Shown piece after piece: positions 1 through 7,657 of a stretch of DNA of 64,000 bases. A program made the position numbers and the translations under genes. The notes beneath the pieces are model-generated. The model saw only the letters and a program-made list of their open reading frames with translations. It did no database searches and was not told the origin of the DNA. Numbering within the stretch: position 1 is the first letter of the stretch; each line of letters begins with the position of its first letter. The DNA is taken from positions 1 through 64,000 of the forward strand of contig NZ_DASUCC010000144.1 in the NCBI RefSeq assembly GCF_035762905.1. The letters run 5' to 3'. The stretch is from DASYTH01 sp035762905 (GTDB lineage Bacteria; Actinomycetota; Actinomycetes; Mycobacteriales; Pseudonocardiaceae).

Positions 1-297
1 GGCTGCTGGGGCCCGGTCGTCAAGTGCAACGTACCCAAACGCGGCTGGATCAACGGCGTGGGCGGCTGCCCCAACGTCGGCGGCATCTGCATCGCCTGCA
101 CCATGCCCGGCTTCCCCGACAAATTCATGCCCTTCATGGACCCGCCGCCCGGGTCGAGGGTGTCCGCGGCCGGGAGCAAGGTCTACGGCGGCGTGATCAG
201 GCGGTTGCGCAAGATCACCGAGCGCAAGGCCGACCGCGAGCCGGCGTGGCGCAAGAAGGGTCGCGAGCTGACGACCGGGTACAAGGCTTCCTGGTGA
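1..297 (+). CDS. [NiFe]-hydrogenase small subunit, C-terminal part
   Basis: The frame is open from the first base, so the 5' end is cut by the window. The 98 residues seen include the iron-sulfur ligand region of a hydrogenase small subunit: GCWGPVVKCN, then GGCPNVGGICIACTMPG with closely spaced cysteines, then FPDKFMPFMD. The tail KGRELTTGY resembles the actinobacterial high-affinity uptake type (group 1h, Hhy-like) as I remember that family, so the subgroup is an inference. The subunit carries electrons away from the NiFe site of the large subunit. The next gene is not a large subunit, so that partner must lie upstream of the window. The stop TGA is 4 bases before the next ATG, so it heads the operon that runs to hypB. 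Confidence 0.88.
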   Translation, partial: GCWGPVVKCNVPKRGWINGVGGCPNVGGICIACTMPGFPDKFMPFMDPPPGSRVSAAGSKVYGGVIRRLRKITERKADREPAWRKKGRELTTGYKASW

Positions 298-301
298 GCC
301 G

Positions 302-1654
302 ATGACCGCTGCGTTGGACCGGGCGCGGGCGATCGCGGACGCCGTGCTCTACGAGGGTTACCTGCTCTACCCGTACCGCGCCGCCGCGGCCAAGAACCAG
401 GTGCGGTGGCAGTGGGGCGTGCTGATGCCGCCCGGCTACGCGGCCGGTGGCACCGGCGAGCACTCCTGGTGCGGCAGCGAGCTGCTGGTGGAGCCGGGCG
501 AGCACGCGAGCCTGCATGTCCGGCTGCGATTCCTGCAGGTGCAGGCCAGGACGGTGGAGATCCCCGACGGCACCGGGTACCGCCCGGTGCCGTCGATCAC
601 CGCGGACGGCGTCGAGCACACCTCGTGGGAGGAGGCGGTCGAGCGCGAGGTCGACGCCGTGCTCCGGTTCGCCGACCTGCTCGGCGCGGATCGCCGTGTT
701 CCGTTCCACGTGGACGGTGGGGAGGATGTCGAGCCGATCCCCGGTCCGCGGCGGGCCCGGCTGGTGCGCAGGCGCAACCCGCTGTCCGGCGAGCTGTCGC
801 TGCGCGCGGAGCCGCTGCCCGGTCCGTTCGGCGGGCTCAAGCTGCGGTTGCGGGTGACGAACACCTCGACCTGGCACCTGCCGCAGACCACGAGGGCCGC
901 GGCGCTGCACCATGGGCTGATCGCCACGCATGTGCTGCTTTCGGTGTCCGCCGGCAGCTTTCTGTCGCTGCTCGACCCCCCGGAGTGGGCCTCGGTCGCC
1001 GCGGCGGAGTGCGTCAACGACCGGATCTGGCCGGTACTGGTCGGCGACCCGGATCGGCGGGACACCGTGCTCTGCTCGCCGATCATCCTGTACGACCACC
1101 CGGTGATCGCCGCGGAGAGCCCGGGCGACCTGTTCGACGGCACGGAGATCGACGAGATCCTCACCCTGCGCACGATGACCCTGACCGACGCGGAGAAGCA
1201 CGCGGCCAGGGCCACCGACGACCGGGCGGCCGAGCTGATCGACCGGGTGGACAACCTGCCGGCCGAGTTGCTCGAGCGGCTGCACGGCAGCGTGCGCTAC
1301 CTGCGCTCGATCACCGCGCCGACCCCGGAGGAGCCCGCCGACCTCGCCGCGCGGCCGGAGCTGCCGTGGTGGGACCCGGGCGCGGACGCCTCGGTGTCCC
1401 CGCAGACCGACACCGTGCGGGTGTCCGGAGTGGAGGTCGGCCGGGGTGCGCGGGTGCGGCTGCAACCGCACGGGCGGGCCGACGCGCACGACATGTTCCT
1501 GGCCGGCCGCACGGCCCTGGTGCACGCGGTGCTGCTCGACGTGGACGGCGAGCGGTACCTCGCGGTGACCGTCGAGGACGACCCGGGCGCCGAGCTGTTC
1601 GCCGCACACGGCCGGTACCGCTACTTCCGACCGGACGAGGTCGAGCCGCTATGA
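302..1654 (+). CDS. hydrogenase-operon protein of unknown function
   Basis: I do not recognise this 450-residue protein. It sits 4 bases after the hydrogenase small subunit and overlaps the maturation protease by ATGA, so it is almost certainly co-translated with the hydrogenase. There is no signal peptide, membrane segment or obvious metal-binding cysteine cluster; only a few isolated cysteines are present. The N-terminal part (YEGYLLYPYR, then QWGVLMPP) and a C-terminal module of about 75 residues (VRVSGVEVGRGARV ... YRYFRPDEVEPL) look like two separate folded domains joined by a Pro/Glu-rich linker near residue 345-360. A role in assembly, electron transfer or docking of the hydrogenase is inferred from position only. 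Confidence 0.8.
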   Translation: MTAALDRARAIADAVLYEGYLLYPYRAAAAKNQVRWQWGVLMPPGYAAGGTGEHSWCGSELLVEPGEHASLHVRLRFLQVQARTVEIPDGTGYRPVPSITADGVEHTSWEEAVEREVDAVLRFADLLGADRRVPFHVDGGEDVEPIPGPRRARLVRRRNPLSGELSLRAEPLPGPFGGLKLRLRVTNTSTWHLPQTTRAAALHHGLIATHVLLSVSAGSFLSLLDPPEWASVAAAECVNDRIWPVLVGDPDRRDTVLCSPIILYDHPVIAAESPGDLFDGTEIDEILTLRTMTLTDAEKHAARATDDRAAELIDRVDNLPAELLERLHGSVRYLRSITAPTPEEPADLAARPELPWWDPGADASVSPQTDTVRVSGVEVGRGARVRLQPHGRADAHDMFLAGRTALVHAVLLDVDGERYLAVTVEDDPGAELFAAHGRYRYFRPDEVEPL

Positions 1655-2172
1655 CGCCGACGGTACTGGTGGCCGGCATCGGGAACATCTTCCTCGGCGA
1701 CGACGGGTTCGGCGTCGAGGTGGCTCGCAGACTGTCCGAAGTGGACGTTCCGGAATCGGTCCGGGTGGCCGACTACGGCATCCGCGGCATGCACCTGGCC
1801 TACGACCTGGCCGGCGCCGGATACGAGCTGATCATCCTGGTCGACGCGACCGGCCGGGGCGAACCGCCCGGCACGGTCTACGTGATCGAGTTGGACCCGG
1901 CATCCGGGGACGACGTCGCGCCGGTGCTCGACGCGCACGGGATGCAGCCGGATGTGGTGCTGCGCCTGGTGCGCACGCTCGGCGCGGACCCGGGCCGGGT
2001 GCTGCTGGTCGGGTGCGAGCCGGAACGGTTGGACCAGCGGATGGGGCTCAGCCCGGTGGTCGAGCGCGCGGTGGGCACCGCCGTCGACCTCGTGCGCCAC
2101 CTCGTCGCGACGCACGGTTCTGGCGCGAGAGCGAAGGAGCAGCCATGTGCCTCGGCATTCCCGGTGAGGTGA
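1651..2172 (+). CDS. hydrogenase maturation endopeptidase (HyaD/HupD/HycI type)
   Basis: This 173-residue protein starts at an ATG overlapping the previous stop (ATGA). The N-terminus has the family signature VLVAGIGNIFLGDDGFGVEV, with the acidic residue that contacts nickel. The second acidic position follows in IILVDATGRG, and a histidine in LDAHGMQPD matches the third nickel ligand. These peptidases clip the C-terminal tail of the large subunit once NiFe is inserted. The last 20 residues overlap the start of hypC by 28 bases and look like read-out sequence rather than conserved fold. It is cytoplasmic and acts after HypA-F. Confidence 0.9.
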   Translation: MTPTVLVAGIGNIFLGDDGFGVEVARRLSEVDVPESVRVADYGIRGMHLAYDLAGAGYELIILVDATGRGEPPGTVYVIELDPASGDDVAPVLDAHGMQPDVVLRLVRTLGADPGRVLLVGCEPERLDQRMGLSPVVERAVGTAVDLVRHLVATHGSGARAKEQPCASAFPVR

Positions 2173-2417
2173 TCGAGATCCTGACCGACCGGCCGGACCT
2201 GGCCAGGGTCGACGTGAGCGGGGTGAAACGGGCGATCAACATCGGCCTGCTGGCCGAGGAGGAGATCAAGCCGGGCGACTGGGTGCTGATCCACGTCGGG
2301 TTCGCGCTGTCCAAGATCGACGAGGCGGAGGCCAAGGCGGCCATGGAGTTCCTCGAGGGGATCGGCAAGGCCTACGAGGACGAGTTGGCCGCGCTGCGCG
2401 ACTCGCAGATCGTTTAG
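2145..2417 (+). CDS. hypC: HypC, hydrogenase Fe(CN)2CO chaperone
   Basis: This is a 90-residue protein of typical HypC length. It opens with MCLGIPGEV, in which Cys2 binds the iron of the cofactor precursor. A GAAGGAG Shine-Dalgarno lies 8 bases before the ATG, which fixes the start even though the frame stays open upstream. The remainder has the small beta-barrel pattern (RVDVSGVKR ... GDWVLIHVGFALSKID). HypC shuttles the iron with HypD, and then delivers it to the large subunit. It overlaps the protease gene by 28 bases and is followed by hypD after 11 bases. Confidence 0.96.
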   Translation: MCLGIPGEVIEILTDRPDLARVDVSGVKRAINIGLLAEEEIKPGDWVLIHVGFALSKIDEAEAKAAMEFLEGIGKAYEDELAALRDSQIV

Positions 2418-2428
2418 GAGTTGAGGTC

Positions 2429-3556
2429 ATGCGGTTCGTCGACGAGTTCCGGGACGCCGAGAAGGCAAGGGCGCTGTCCGCCAAGATCACCAGCCTGTGC
2501 GAGCCCGGCCGCGAGTACAAGTTCATGGAGGTGTGCGGCGGGCACACGCACACCATCTACAAGCACGGACTCGAGGACTACCTGCCGGAGAGCATCACCT
2601 TGATCCACGGGCCGGGCTGCCCGGTGTGCGTGATCCCGATGGGCCGGATCGACGACGCGATCCACATCGCCCGCCGGCCCGGCGTGCTGATGACCTCGTT
2701 CGGCGACATGATGCGGGTCCCGGGCAGTGACGGGAACTTCTTCGACTCCAACGCCGAGGGCACCAACATCCGGATGGTCTACTCGCCGCTGGATTCGCTC
2801 AAGATCGCGCGGCAGCACCCGGACCAGCAGGTGGTGTTCATGGCCATCGGGTTCGAGACCACCGCGCCGTCCACCGCGATGACCGTGCTGCGCGCGGCAA
2901 AGGACGGCATCGAGAACTTTTCCGTGTTCTGCAACCACATCACGATCATCCCGGCGATCAAGGCGATCCTGGACTCGCCGGATCTGCGACTCGACGGGTT
3001 CATCGGACCGGGCCACGTGTCCACCGTGATCGGCTGCCGGCCCTACGAGTTCATCGCGGCCGACTACGGCAAGCCGATCGTGGTCGCCGGGTTCGAGCCG
3101 CTGGACATCCTGCAGTCGATCTACCTGCTGATGCTGCAGCTGAAGGAGGGCCGCGCGGCGGTGGAGAACCAGTACTCCCGGGTGGTTCCGTGGCAGGGCA
3201 ACAGCACCGCGCTGCGGGCGATCGCCGAGACGATGGAACTGCGGCCGTACTTCGAATGGCGCGGGCTCGGCTTCATCTCCCACTCGGCCCTGCGGATCCG
3301 GGAGAAGTACGCGAGGTTCGACGCCGAACTGCACTACCAGGTGCCGGGCGTGCGGGTCGCCGATCCCAAGGCGTGCCAGTGCGGGGAGGTGCTCAAGGGC
3401 GTGCTGAAGCCGTGGGAGTGCAAGGTGTTCGGCACCGCATGCACCCCGGAGACGCCGATCGGCACCTGCATGGTCTCGCCGGAGGGAGCCTGCGCCGCCT
3501 ACTACAACTTCGGCCGGTTCACCCGGACCCGGGTGCGGGAGGCGAGCATTTCATGA
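2429..3556 (+). CDS. hypD: HypD, Fe-S scaffold for the NiFe cofactor
   Basis: This 375-residue protein has full family length. It contains the conserved EVCGGHTH motif near residue 32 and GPGCPVCVIP near residue 62. The C-terminal cysteine set (CQCGEV, ECKVFGTACTP, GTCMVSPEGACAAYY) holds the 4Fe-4S cluster. With HypC, HypD is the platform on which the Fe(CN)2CO group is made, receiving cyanide from HypE. AGGAGTTGAGGTC precedes the ATG. The stop overlaps the hypE start by ATGA, so translation is coupled. Confidence 0.97.
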   Translation: MRFVDEFRDAEKARALSAKITSLCEPGREYKFMEVCGGHTHTIYKHGLEDYLPESITLIHGPGCPVCVIPMGRIDDAIHIARRPGVLMTSFGDMMRVPGSDGNFFDSNAEGTNIRMVYSPLDSLKIARQHPDQQVVFMAIGFETTAPSTAMTVLRAAKDGIENFSVFCNHITIIPAIKAILDSPDLRLDGFIGPGHVSTVIGCRPYEFIAADYGKPIVVAGFEPLDILQSIYLLMLQLKEGRAAVENQYSRVVPWQGNSTALRAIAETMELRPYFEWRGLGFISHSALRIREKYARFDAELHYQVPGVRVADPKACQCGEVLKGVLKPWECKVFGTACTPETPIGTCMVSPEGACAAYYNFGRFTRTRVREASIS

Positions 3557-4650
3557 GCGCCAACCAGACCGTGCAGCCGTCCGAACGGGAGCAGCAGGTG
3601 CTCGACCGGATCGAGAAGGCGCGGCGGCGCCGGGCGAAGGTCCGGGAGGAGCGGATCACGCTGGCCCACGGGTCGGGCGGCAAGGCGACCCAGACGCTGA
3701 TCGACGCGATCTTCCTCGAGGCGTTCCGCAACCCGCTGCTCGAGCCGCTCGAGGACGCGGCCGTGCTGGCCGTCGGCGGCGGCCGGCTGGCCCTGACCAC
3801 CGACTCGTTCGTGGTGTCCCCGCTGTTCTTCCCCGGCGGGAACATCGGTGATCTCGCGGTCAACGGCACGGTGAACGACCTCGCCGTGTCCGGCGCCCGG
3901 CCGCTGTACCTGACCGCCGGGTTCATCCTGGAGGAGGGCTTCCCGGTCGCCGACCTGATGACGATCGTGGACTCGATGCGGGCCGCCGCCGACGCGGCCG
4001 GCGTGTCGATCGCCACCGGGGACACCAAGGTGGTGCAGCGCGGCAAGGCGGACGGCTGCTACCTCAACACCGCCGGGGTCGGTGTGTTCGAGCACGAGCG
4101 GCAGTTGGGCGTCGCCACCGCCAGACCCGGCGACGCGGTGCTGGTCTCCGGCCCGATCGGCGAGCACGGGGTGACGGTGATGCTCGCCCGCGGCGAGCTG
4201 GACATCGAGGCGGACCTGGTCTCCGACACCGCACCGGTGCACGGCCTGGTGGCCGGCCTGCTGGCCGCCACGTCCGGTGTCCGGGCCATGCGGGACGCCA
4301 CCCGCGGGGGCGTGGCCACGATCCTCAACGAGGTGGCCAAGGCGGCCAACGTGGCCGTCGTGGTCGACGAGGAGCGCATCCCGGTCGGCACCGAGGTGCG
4401 CGGCGCCTCGGAGTTGCTCGGCATCGACCCGCTCTACGTCGCCTGTGAGGGCCGGATCGTGGCCATCGTGGACGGTGCCGAGGCACAGACCGCGCTGGCC
4501 GCGCTGCGCCGGCACCCACTCGGTGCGCAGGCGGCGGTCATCGGCCGGATCAAGGCCGACCCGCCCGGCCTGGTCCTGCTGAACACCGTGTTCGGCGGGA
4601 CCCGGATCTGCGACCTGCTGGTCGGCGACCCGTTGCCGCGGATCTGTTGA
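3553..4650 (+). CDS. hypE: HypE, carbamoyl dehydratase
   Basis: The protein is 365 residues. It is longer at the N-terminus than many HypE proteins because of a basic, helical extension of about 40 residues (ERIEKARRRRAKV-like) before ITLAHGSGGKATQ. HypE belongs to the PurM/AIR-synthase fold. It dehydrates the C-terminal S-carboxamide to thiocyanate, and the required terminal cysteine is present as the last residue of PLPRIC. The ATG overlaps the hypD stop. The carbamoyl donor HypF is not in the window and must be encoded elsewhere, perhaps upstream. Confidence 0.96.
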   Translation: MSANQTVQPSEREQQVLDRIEKARRRRAKVREERITLAHGSGGKATQTLIDAIFLEAFRNPLLEPLEDAAVLAVGGGRLALTTDSFVVSPLFFPGGNIGDLAVNGTVNDLAVSGARPLYLTAGFILEEGFPVADLMTIVDSMRAAADAAGVSIATGDTKVVQRGKADGCYLNTAGVGVFEHERQLGVATARPGDAVLVSGPIGEHGVTVMLARGELDIEADLVSDTAPVHGLVAGLLAATSGVRAMRDATRGGVATILNEVAKAANVAVVVDEERIPVGTEVRGASELLGIDPLYVACEGRIVAIVDGAEAQTALAALRRHPLGAQAAVIGRIKADPPGLVLLNTVFGGTRICDLLVGDPLPRIC

Positions 4651-4651
4651 C

Positions 4652-5014
4652 ATGCACGAACTTTCCCTGACCCAGGCCGTGGTCGATGCGGTAGAGGAGC
4701 GACTCGGCGACGCGCGGATCAGCTGTGTCCGCCTGGAGATCGGCAAGCTTTCCGGCGTCGTGGCGGACTCGGTCCGGTTCTGCTTCGACCTGGTCGTCGA
4801 GGGCACCACGCTGGCCGGTGCCCGGTTGGAGATCGACGAACCGTCCGGCGCGGCGCGGTGCCGGGACTGTGCCGAGGAGTTCACCGTGGACGATCCGATC
4901 GTGCTGTGTCCGGCGTGCGACGGGGCCAATGTGGCAGTGCTGTCCGGTCAGGACATGCTGATCAAGTCGGTGGAGGTGAGCCCCGCATGTGTGCCACCTG
5001 CGGCTGCTCGGTGA
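4652..5014 (+). CDS. hypA: HypA, nickel metallochaperone
   Basis: This is a 120-residue HypA/HybF protein. It starts MHELSLTQ, with the essential nickel ligand His2. A zinc site of two CxxC pairs follows (CRDC near residue 70 and CPAC near residue 87). It passes nickel with HypB to the hydrogenase large subunit. One base separates it from the hypE stop. Its last nine codons overlap the start of hypB by 28 bases, so the C-terminal VPPAAAR is probably not conserved. Confidence 0.96.
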   Translation: MHELSLTQAVVDAVEERLGDARISCVRLEIGKLSGVVADSVRFCFDLVVEGTTLAGARLEIDEPSGAARCRDCAEEFTVDDPIVLCPACDGANVAVLSGQDMLIKSVEVSPACVPPAAAR

Positions 5015-5709
5015 GTCCCGGCCCGCCCGCCCACGACCACGCTCATGGTCACGGGCACACCGTCACGCTGGAGCAGAAGGTGCTGGCCCGCAACGACGAG
5101 CTGGCCGCGCGCAACCGCAGCTGGCTCACCCAGCGGGGAATCCGCGCGGTGAACATGATGAGCTCACCCGGGTCGGGCAAGACCACGCTGCTCGAGCGCA
5201 CGATCCGGGACCTGGCCGGCGAGACCGACATGGCCGTGGTGGAGGGCGACCAGGAGACCTCCTTCGACGCCGACCGGATCGATGCCACCGGATGCAGCGT
5301 GGTCCAGGTGAACACCGGCGCCGGCTGCCACCTCGACGCCGAGATGCTGGCCGGTGCGCTGCGCGCGCTCGACCCGCGGCCGCGATCGGTGGTGTTCATC
5401 GAGAATGTCGGAAACCTGGTGTGCCCCGCGCTGTTCGACCTCGGCGAGACCAGCCGCGCCGTGGTCATGTCGGTCACCGAGGGCGCCGACAAGCCGCTGA
5501 AGTACCCGTACATGTTCCGCATCGCGGACATCGTGGTGCTGAACAAGATGGACCTGTTGCCCTACCTCGACTTCCCGGTCGACCGGTTCCGGCACTACCT
5601 GGACCGGGTGCGGCCGGGAGCCACGGTGCTCGAGGTCTCGGCCACCAAGGGCGACGGCATGTCCGGCTGGTATTCCTGGCTACTGGATGCAGTAGACGGC
5701 GAACGCTGA
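4987..5709 (+). CDS. hypB: HypB, nickel-inserting GTPase
   Basis: This 240-residue GTPase starts at ATG 4987, with GGAGGTGAG about 10 bases before it. The start is supported by the N-terminal metal motif CATCGC. A short His-rich stretch (HDHAHGHGH) suggests nickel storage or binding. The P-loop is SSPGSGKTT near residue 57, and NVGNLVCPA carries the dimer metal-site cysteine. NKMD is the guanine-specificity motif. It closes the hyp cluster. Its 3' end overlaps the convergent phosphoesterase gene by 30 bases, so no separate terminator lies between them. Confidence 0.96.
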   Translation: MCATCGCSVSPGPPAHDHAHGHGHTVTLEQKVLARNDELAARNRSWLTQRGIRAVNMMSSPGSGKTTLLERTIRDLAGETDMAVVEGDQETSFDADRIDATGCSVVQVNTGAGCHLDAEMLAGALRALDPRPRSVVFIENVGNLVCPALFDLGETSRAVVMSVTEGADKPLKYPYMFRIADIVVLNKMDLLPYLDFPVDRFRHYLDRVRPGATVLEVSATKGDGMSGWYSWLLDAVDGER

Positions 5710-6393
5710 GTTGATCACGGGTTGGGCGACGTTGCGCACCCGGACGCCTCCGGCGGTCAGGCCCTGCTCGCAACCGAAGTGGGCGTGGCCGTGGATGGCG
5801 AGGTCGGTGCCGGCGGTGTCGATTGCCTCGCCGAGCAGGTATGAGCCGAGGAACGGGTAGATCTCGGGCGGCTCACCGCGCAGCGTGTCCGCAGTCGGTG
5901 CGTAGTGCGTGAGCGCGACCCGGACGTCGACGTCCTCCATCGAGTCCAGCGCGTGCCGCAACCGGTCGGCGATCTGCCCGGTGTGCGCGATGAACGCCTT
6001 CATCTCCGGCTCGCCGAACGCACTGCCGCACTTGCCGGCGAAGCCGCCGCCGAAGCCCTTGACCCCGGCCACGCCCAGCCGCGCATCCCCTACCTCGACC
6101 ACCATGCTGCCGCCTTCGAGCACCCGGATCCCGTTGTCCTCGAGCAGCCCGGCGATCGCCTCCTGCTGGTCGCTGTGGTAGTCGTGGTTGCCGAGCACGG
6201 TGATCACCGGAACCGGCAGGTCGGCGAACTCGTCGGCCACCACCTGAGCCTCGTCCAGGGTTCCGTGCCGGGTCAGGTCGCCGGCGACCAGCAGCACGTC
6301 CGCGTGCTCGCCGACATTCTCCAGGGCCGGCCGCAACCTGCCCCTGGCGTCCTCGCCGAGGTGCACGTCACCGACGGCGGCGATCCGGATCAC
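5680..6393 (-). CDS. calcineurin-like metallophosphoesterase
   Basis: This 237-residue protein has the full set of metallophosphoesterase motifs in order: GDVHLG near residue 8, GDLT near residue 39, GNHD near residue 68, a histidine in ALTHYAP near residue 162, and GHAH near residue 200. These ligate the two-metal centre. The substrate cannot be told; nucleotides, phosphoproteins and phospholipids are all hydrolysed by this family. The start overlaps the BON gene stop by ATGA, and that gene is similarly coupled to a nucleotidyltransferase-like gene, giving a three-gene unit. No signal peptide is seen, so it is probably cytoplasmic. Confidence 0.9.
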   Translation of the reverse strand: MIRIAAVGDVHLGEDARGRLRPALENVGEHADVLLVAGDLTRHGTLDEAQVVADEFADLPVPVITVLGNHDYHSDQQEAIAGLLEDNGIRVLEGGSMVVEVGDARLGVAGVKGFGGGFAGKCGSAFGEPEMKAFIAHTGQIADRLRHALDSMEDVDVRVALTHYAPTADTLRGEPPEIYPFLGSYLLGEAIDTAGTDLAIHGHAHFGCEQGLTAGGVRVRNVAQPVINSAFAVYCIQ

Positions 6394-6650
6394 CGCAGGT
6401 CCTCCCTCCCGCTCGGCTCACCGGCGTTGGTCACCCGAACATCGTTGTATATCTCCAGGTTCGGTGCGATCTCAGCCAGCACGCGGGCCAGCTCGTCGCG
6501 CCGCTGCTCGGAAACCACCTGTCCGGACAGCAGAACGTGCTCGCCGCGCACCGTCACCCGCACACCGAGCTCGGTTGTGCGCGGATCCTCGGCCAGCGCC
6601 TGGCGCAACCGCGCCGCCCGGTACTGCGGCGCATCCTGGTCGGTCGTCAT
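6390..6650 (-). CDS. BON-domain protein
   Basis: This is an 86-residue protein. It has a single alpha/beta BON-like module: a helix (YRAARLRQALAEDPR), then GVRVTVRGEHVLLSGQV, then a second helix and EIYNDVRV. BON domains are thought to bind phospholipid or ligand and usually occur in envelope or ion-homeostasis proteins. This one has no signal peptide. ATG at 6650 overlaps the upstream stop, and its own stop overlaps the phosphoesterase start, so all three proteins should be made from one message in similar amounts. Confidence 0.8.
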   Translation of the reverse strand: MTTDQDAPQYRAARLRQALAEDPRTTELGVRVTVRGEHVLLSGQVVSEQRRDELARVLAEIAPNLEIYNDVRVTNAGEPSGREDLR

Positions 6651-7249
6651 GGGGTTCCTTCCGGTAGTCCGTCGCCGGAGGCGATGTTCAGCCGCGCGAC
6701 CAGCAGCAGGAACGCCTCGGCGAAGGGTGAGGACGCGGTCTGCTCGCCCAGCCGGGTCCAGTCGATCTGCTCCCGCAGGGCCCGGGCGATGGTCAGCAGC
6801 AGGCTGAAGTCGCACCGGTGCTCGCTCAGCGTGAGCAGCTTGTTGACCAGCACGTCGGTCGCGTTCTGCACCGGTGCGAGGGTCCCGCCGACCCGCATCT
6901 CCTCGGCACGCTCCAGCGTCTGCTCGGTCACCGGCCGCTCGTTCGGCCGGAACAGCAGATCCACAAGGCGATCGCCGTCGTACACCTTGGTCAGCCAGTC
7001 CTCGGCCGCCTCCGCCGCGCGCATCCCGGCACCGACCAGCGCGCTCACCGCCGCCGGCACGTCCTCTTCCCGCACCAGCAGGTCCAGGTCGTGTTCGGTC
7101 GCCGGCCCGCCGCGCGCGTAGACCGCGCATCCGCCGGTCACGGCGAACGGCACGTCCGCATCGCGCAGTGCCTTGGCCACCCGGGCCAGGGTGCGCAGCA
7201 GCGCGTCCTGATCGCTGCGAATCGACTCGATCGCCGTTACTCGCCCCAT
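6647..7249 (-). CDS. nucleotidyltransferase-fold protein (AbiEii/MNT-like)
   Basis: This 200-residue protein has a nucleotidyltransferase core: FAVTGGCAVYARGG near residue 35-48, followed by TEHDLDLLV with the catalytic-type acidic pair. The family includes uncharacterised domestic proteins as well as antitoxin-like and toxin-like transferases. No cognate toxin or antitoxin lies next to it. It is instead translationally coupled to a BON protein and a phosphoesterase. The start at ATG 7249 was chosen because the alignment-like core begins soon after it and the preceding sequence is promoter-like. Function unknown. Confidence 0.82.
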   Translation of the reverse strand: MGRVTAIESIRSDQDALLRTLARVAKALRDADVPFAVTGGCAVYARGGPATEHDLDLLVREEDVPAAVSALVGAGMRAAEAAEDWLTKVYDGDRLVDLLFRPNERPVTEQTLERAEEMRVGGTLAPVQNATDVLVNKLLTLSEHRCDFSLLLTIARALREQIDWTRLGEQTASSPFAEAFLLLVARLNIASGDGLPEGTP

Positions 7250-7361
7250 GTCAGGACGGTTACCACGCGCCCGAGGGACACAAACGACCGGAACGGGGGT
7301 ATGAGACGCGGTTCGGTGGGTAGCCGACCAGAGGGAGACAAGAGAGAGGAAGGTGGAGCTT

Positions 7362-7595
7362 GTGTCTGTGACGAGTGCCGAAACCGGCCACGTGACAGGG
7401 ACGAAGGACAAGGACTACAACCTCATCTGGTTCGTGGAGGCCTGCCTGAGCAACACGCTGCGCCTGGACACCTACATCCAGGACGCCGAGCGCGAAGGTG
7501 ACCAGGAACTGGCGAAGTTCTTCCGCAAGGCCCAGGGCGAGAGCCGCAAGGGTGCCGAGCAGGGCAAGGAGATGCTGCGCAACCGGATGAGCTAG
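7362..7595 (+). CDS. small helical actinobacterial protein
   Basis: The protein is about 77 residues, charged and almost wholly helical (NLIWFVEACLSNTLRLDTYIQD, then ELAKFFRKAQGESRKGAEQGKEML). I recall similar short proteins across actinomycetes but no function for them; the helix pattern is loosely rubrerythrin/ferritin-like. GTG 7362 is preferred because AGGAAGG lies about 9 bases before it; GTG 7353 in the same frame would have almost no spacing. It stands alone, divergent from the nucleotidyltransferase gene, and ends in a strong hairpin. Confidence 0.75.
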   Translation: MSVTSAETGHVTGTKDKDYNLIWFVEACLSNTLRLDTYIQDAEREGDQELAKFFRKAQGESRKGAEQGKEMLRNRMS

Positions 7596-7604
7596 TCCAC
7601 AACG

Positions 7605-7646
7605 GACGGTGCGCGGCGCCCGGTTTCCCGGGCGCCGCGCACCGTC
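7605..7646. terminator. bidirectional hairpin terminator
   Basis: This is a perfect 19-base-pair GC-rich inverted repeat (7605-7623 with 7628-7646) and a 4-base loop. It lies between the converging small helical gene and the MFS gene. There is no long T run, as is common for actinomycete terminators. Confidence 0.9.
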
Positions 7647-7657
7647 TCATCCGGAGG

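Noticed and set aside
298..1654. Second gene as the hydrogenase large subunit
   Set aside because: It lacks both RxCGxCxxxH and DPCxxCxxH nickel-binding motifs.
7300..7340. GGGTA-type stress promoter before the small helical gene
   Set aside because: GGGTAT and GGGTAG are present but no matching -35 lies at 14-16 bases, so the call was not supported.
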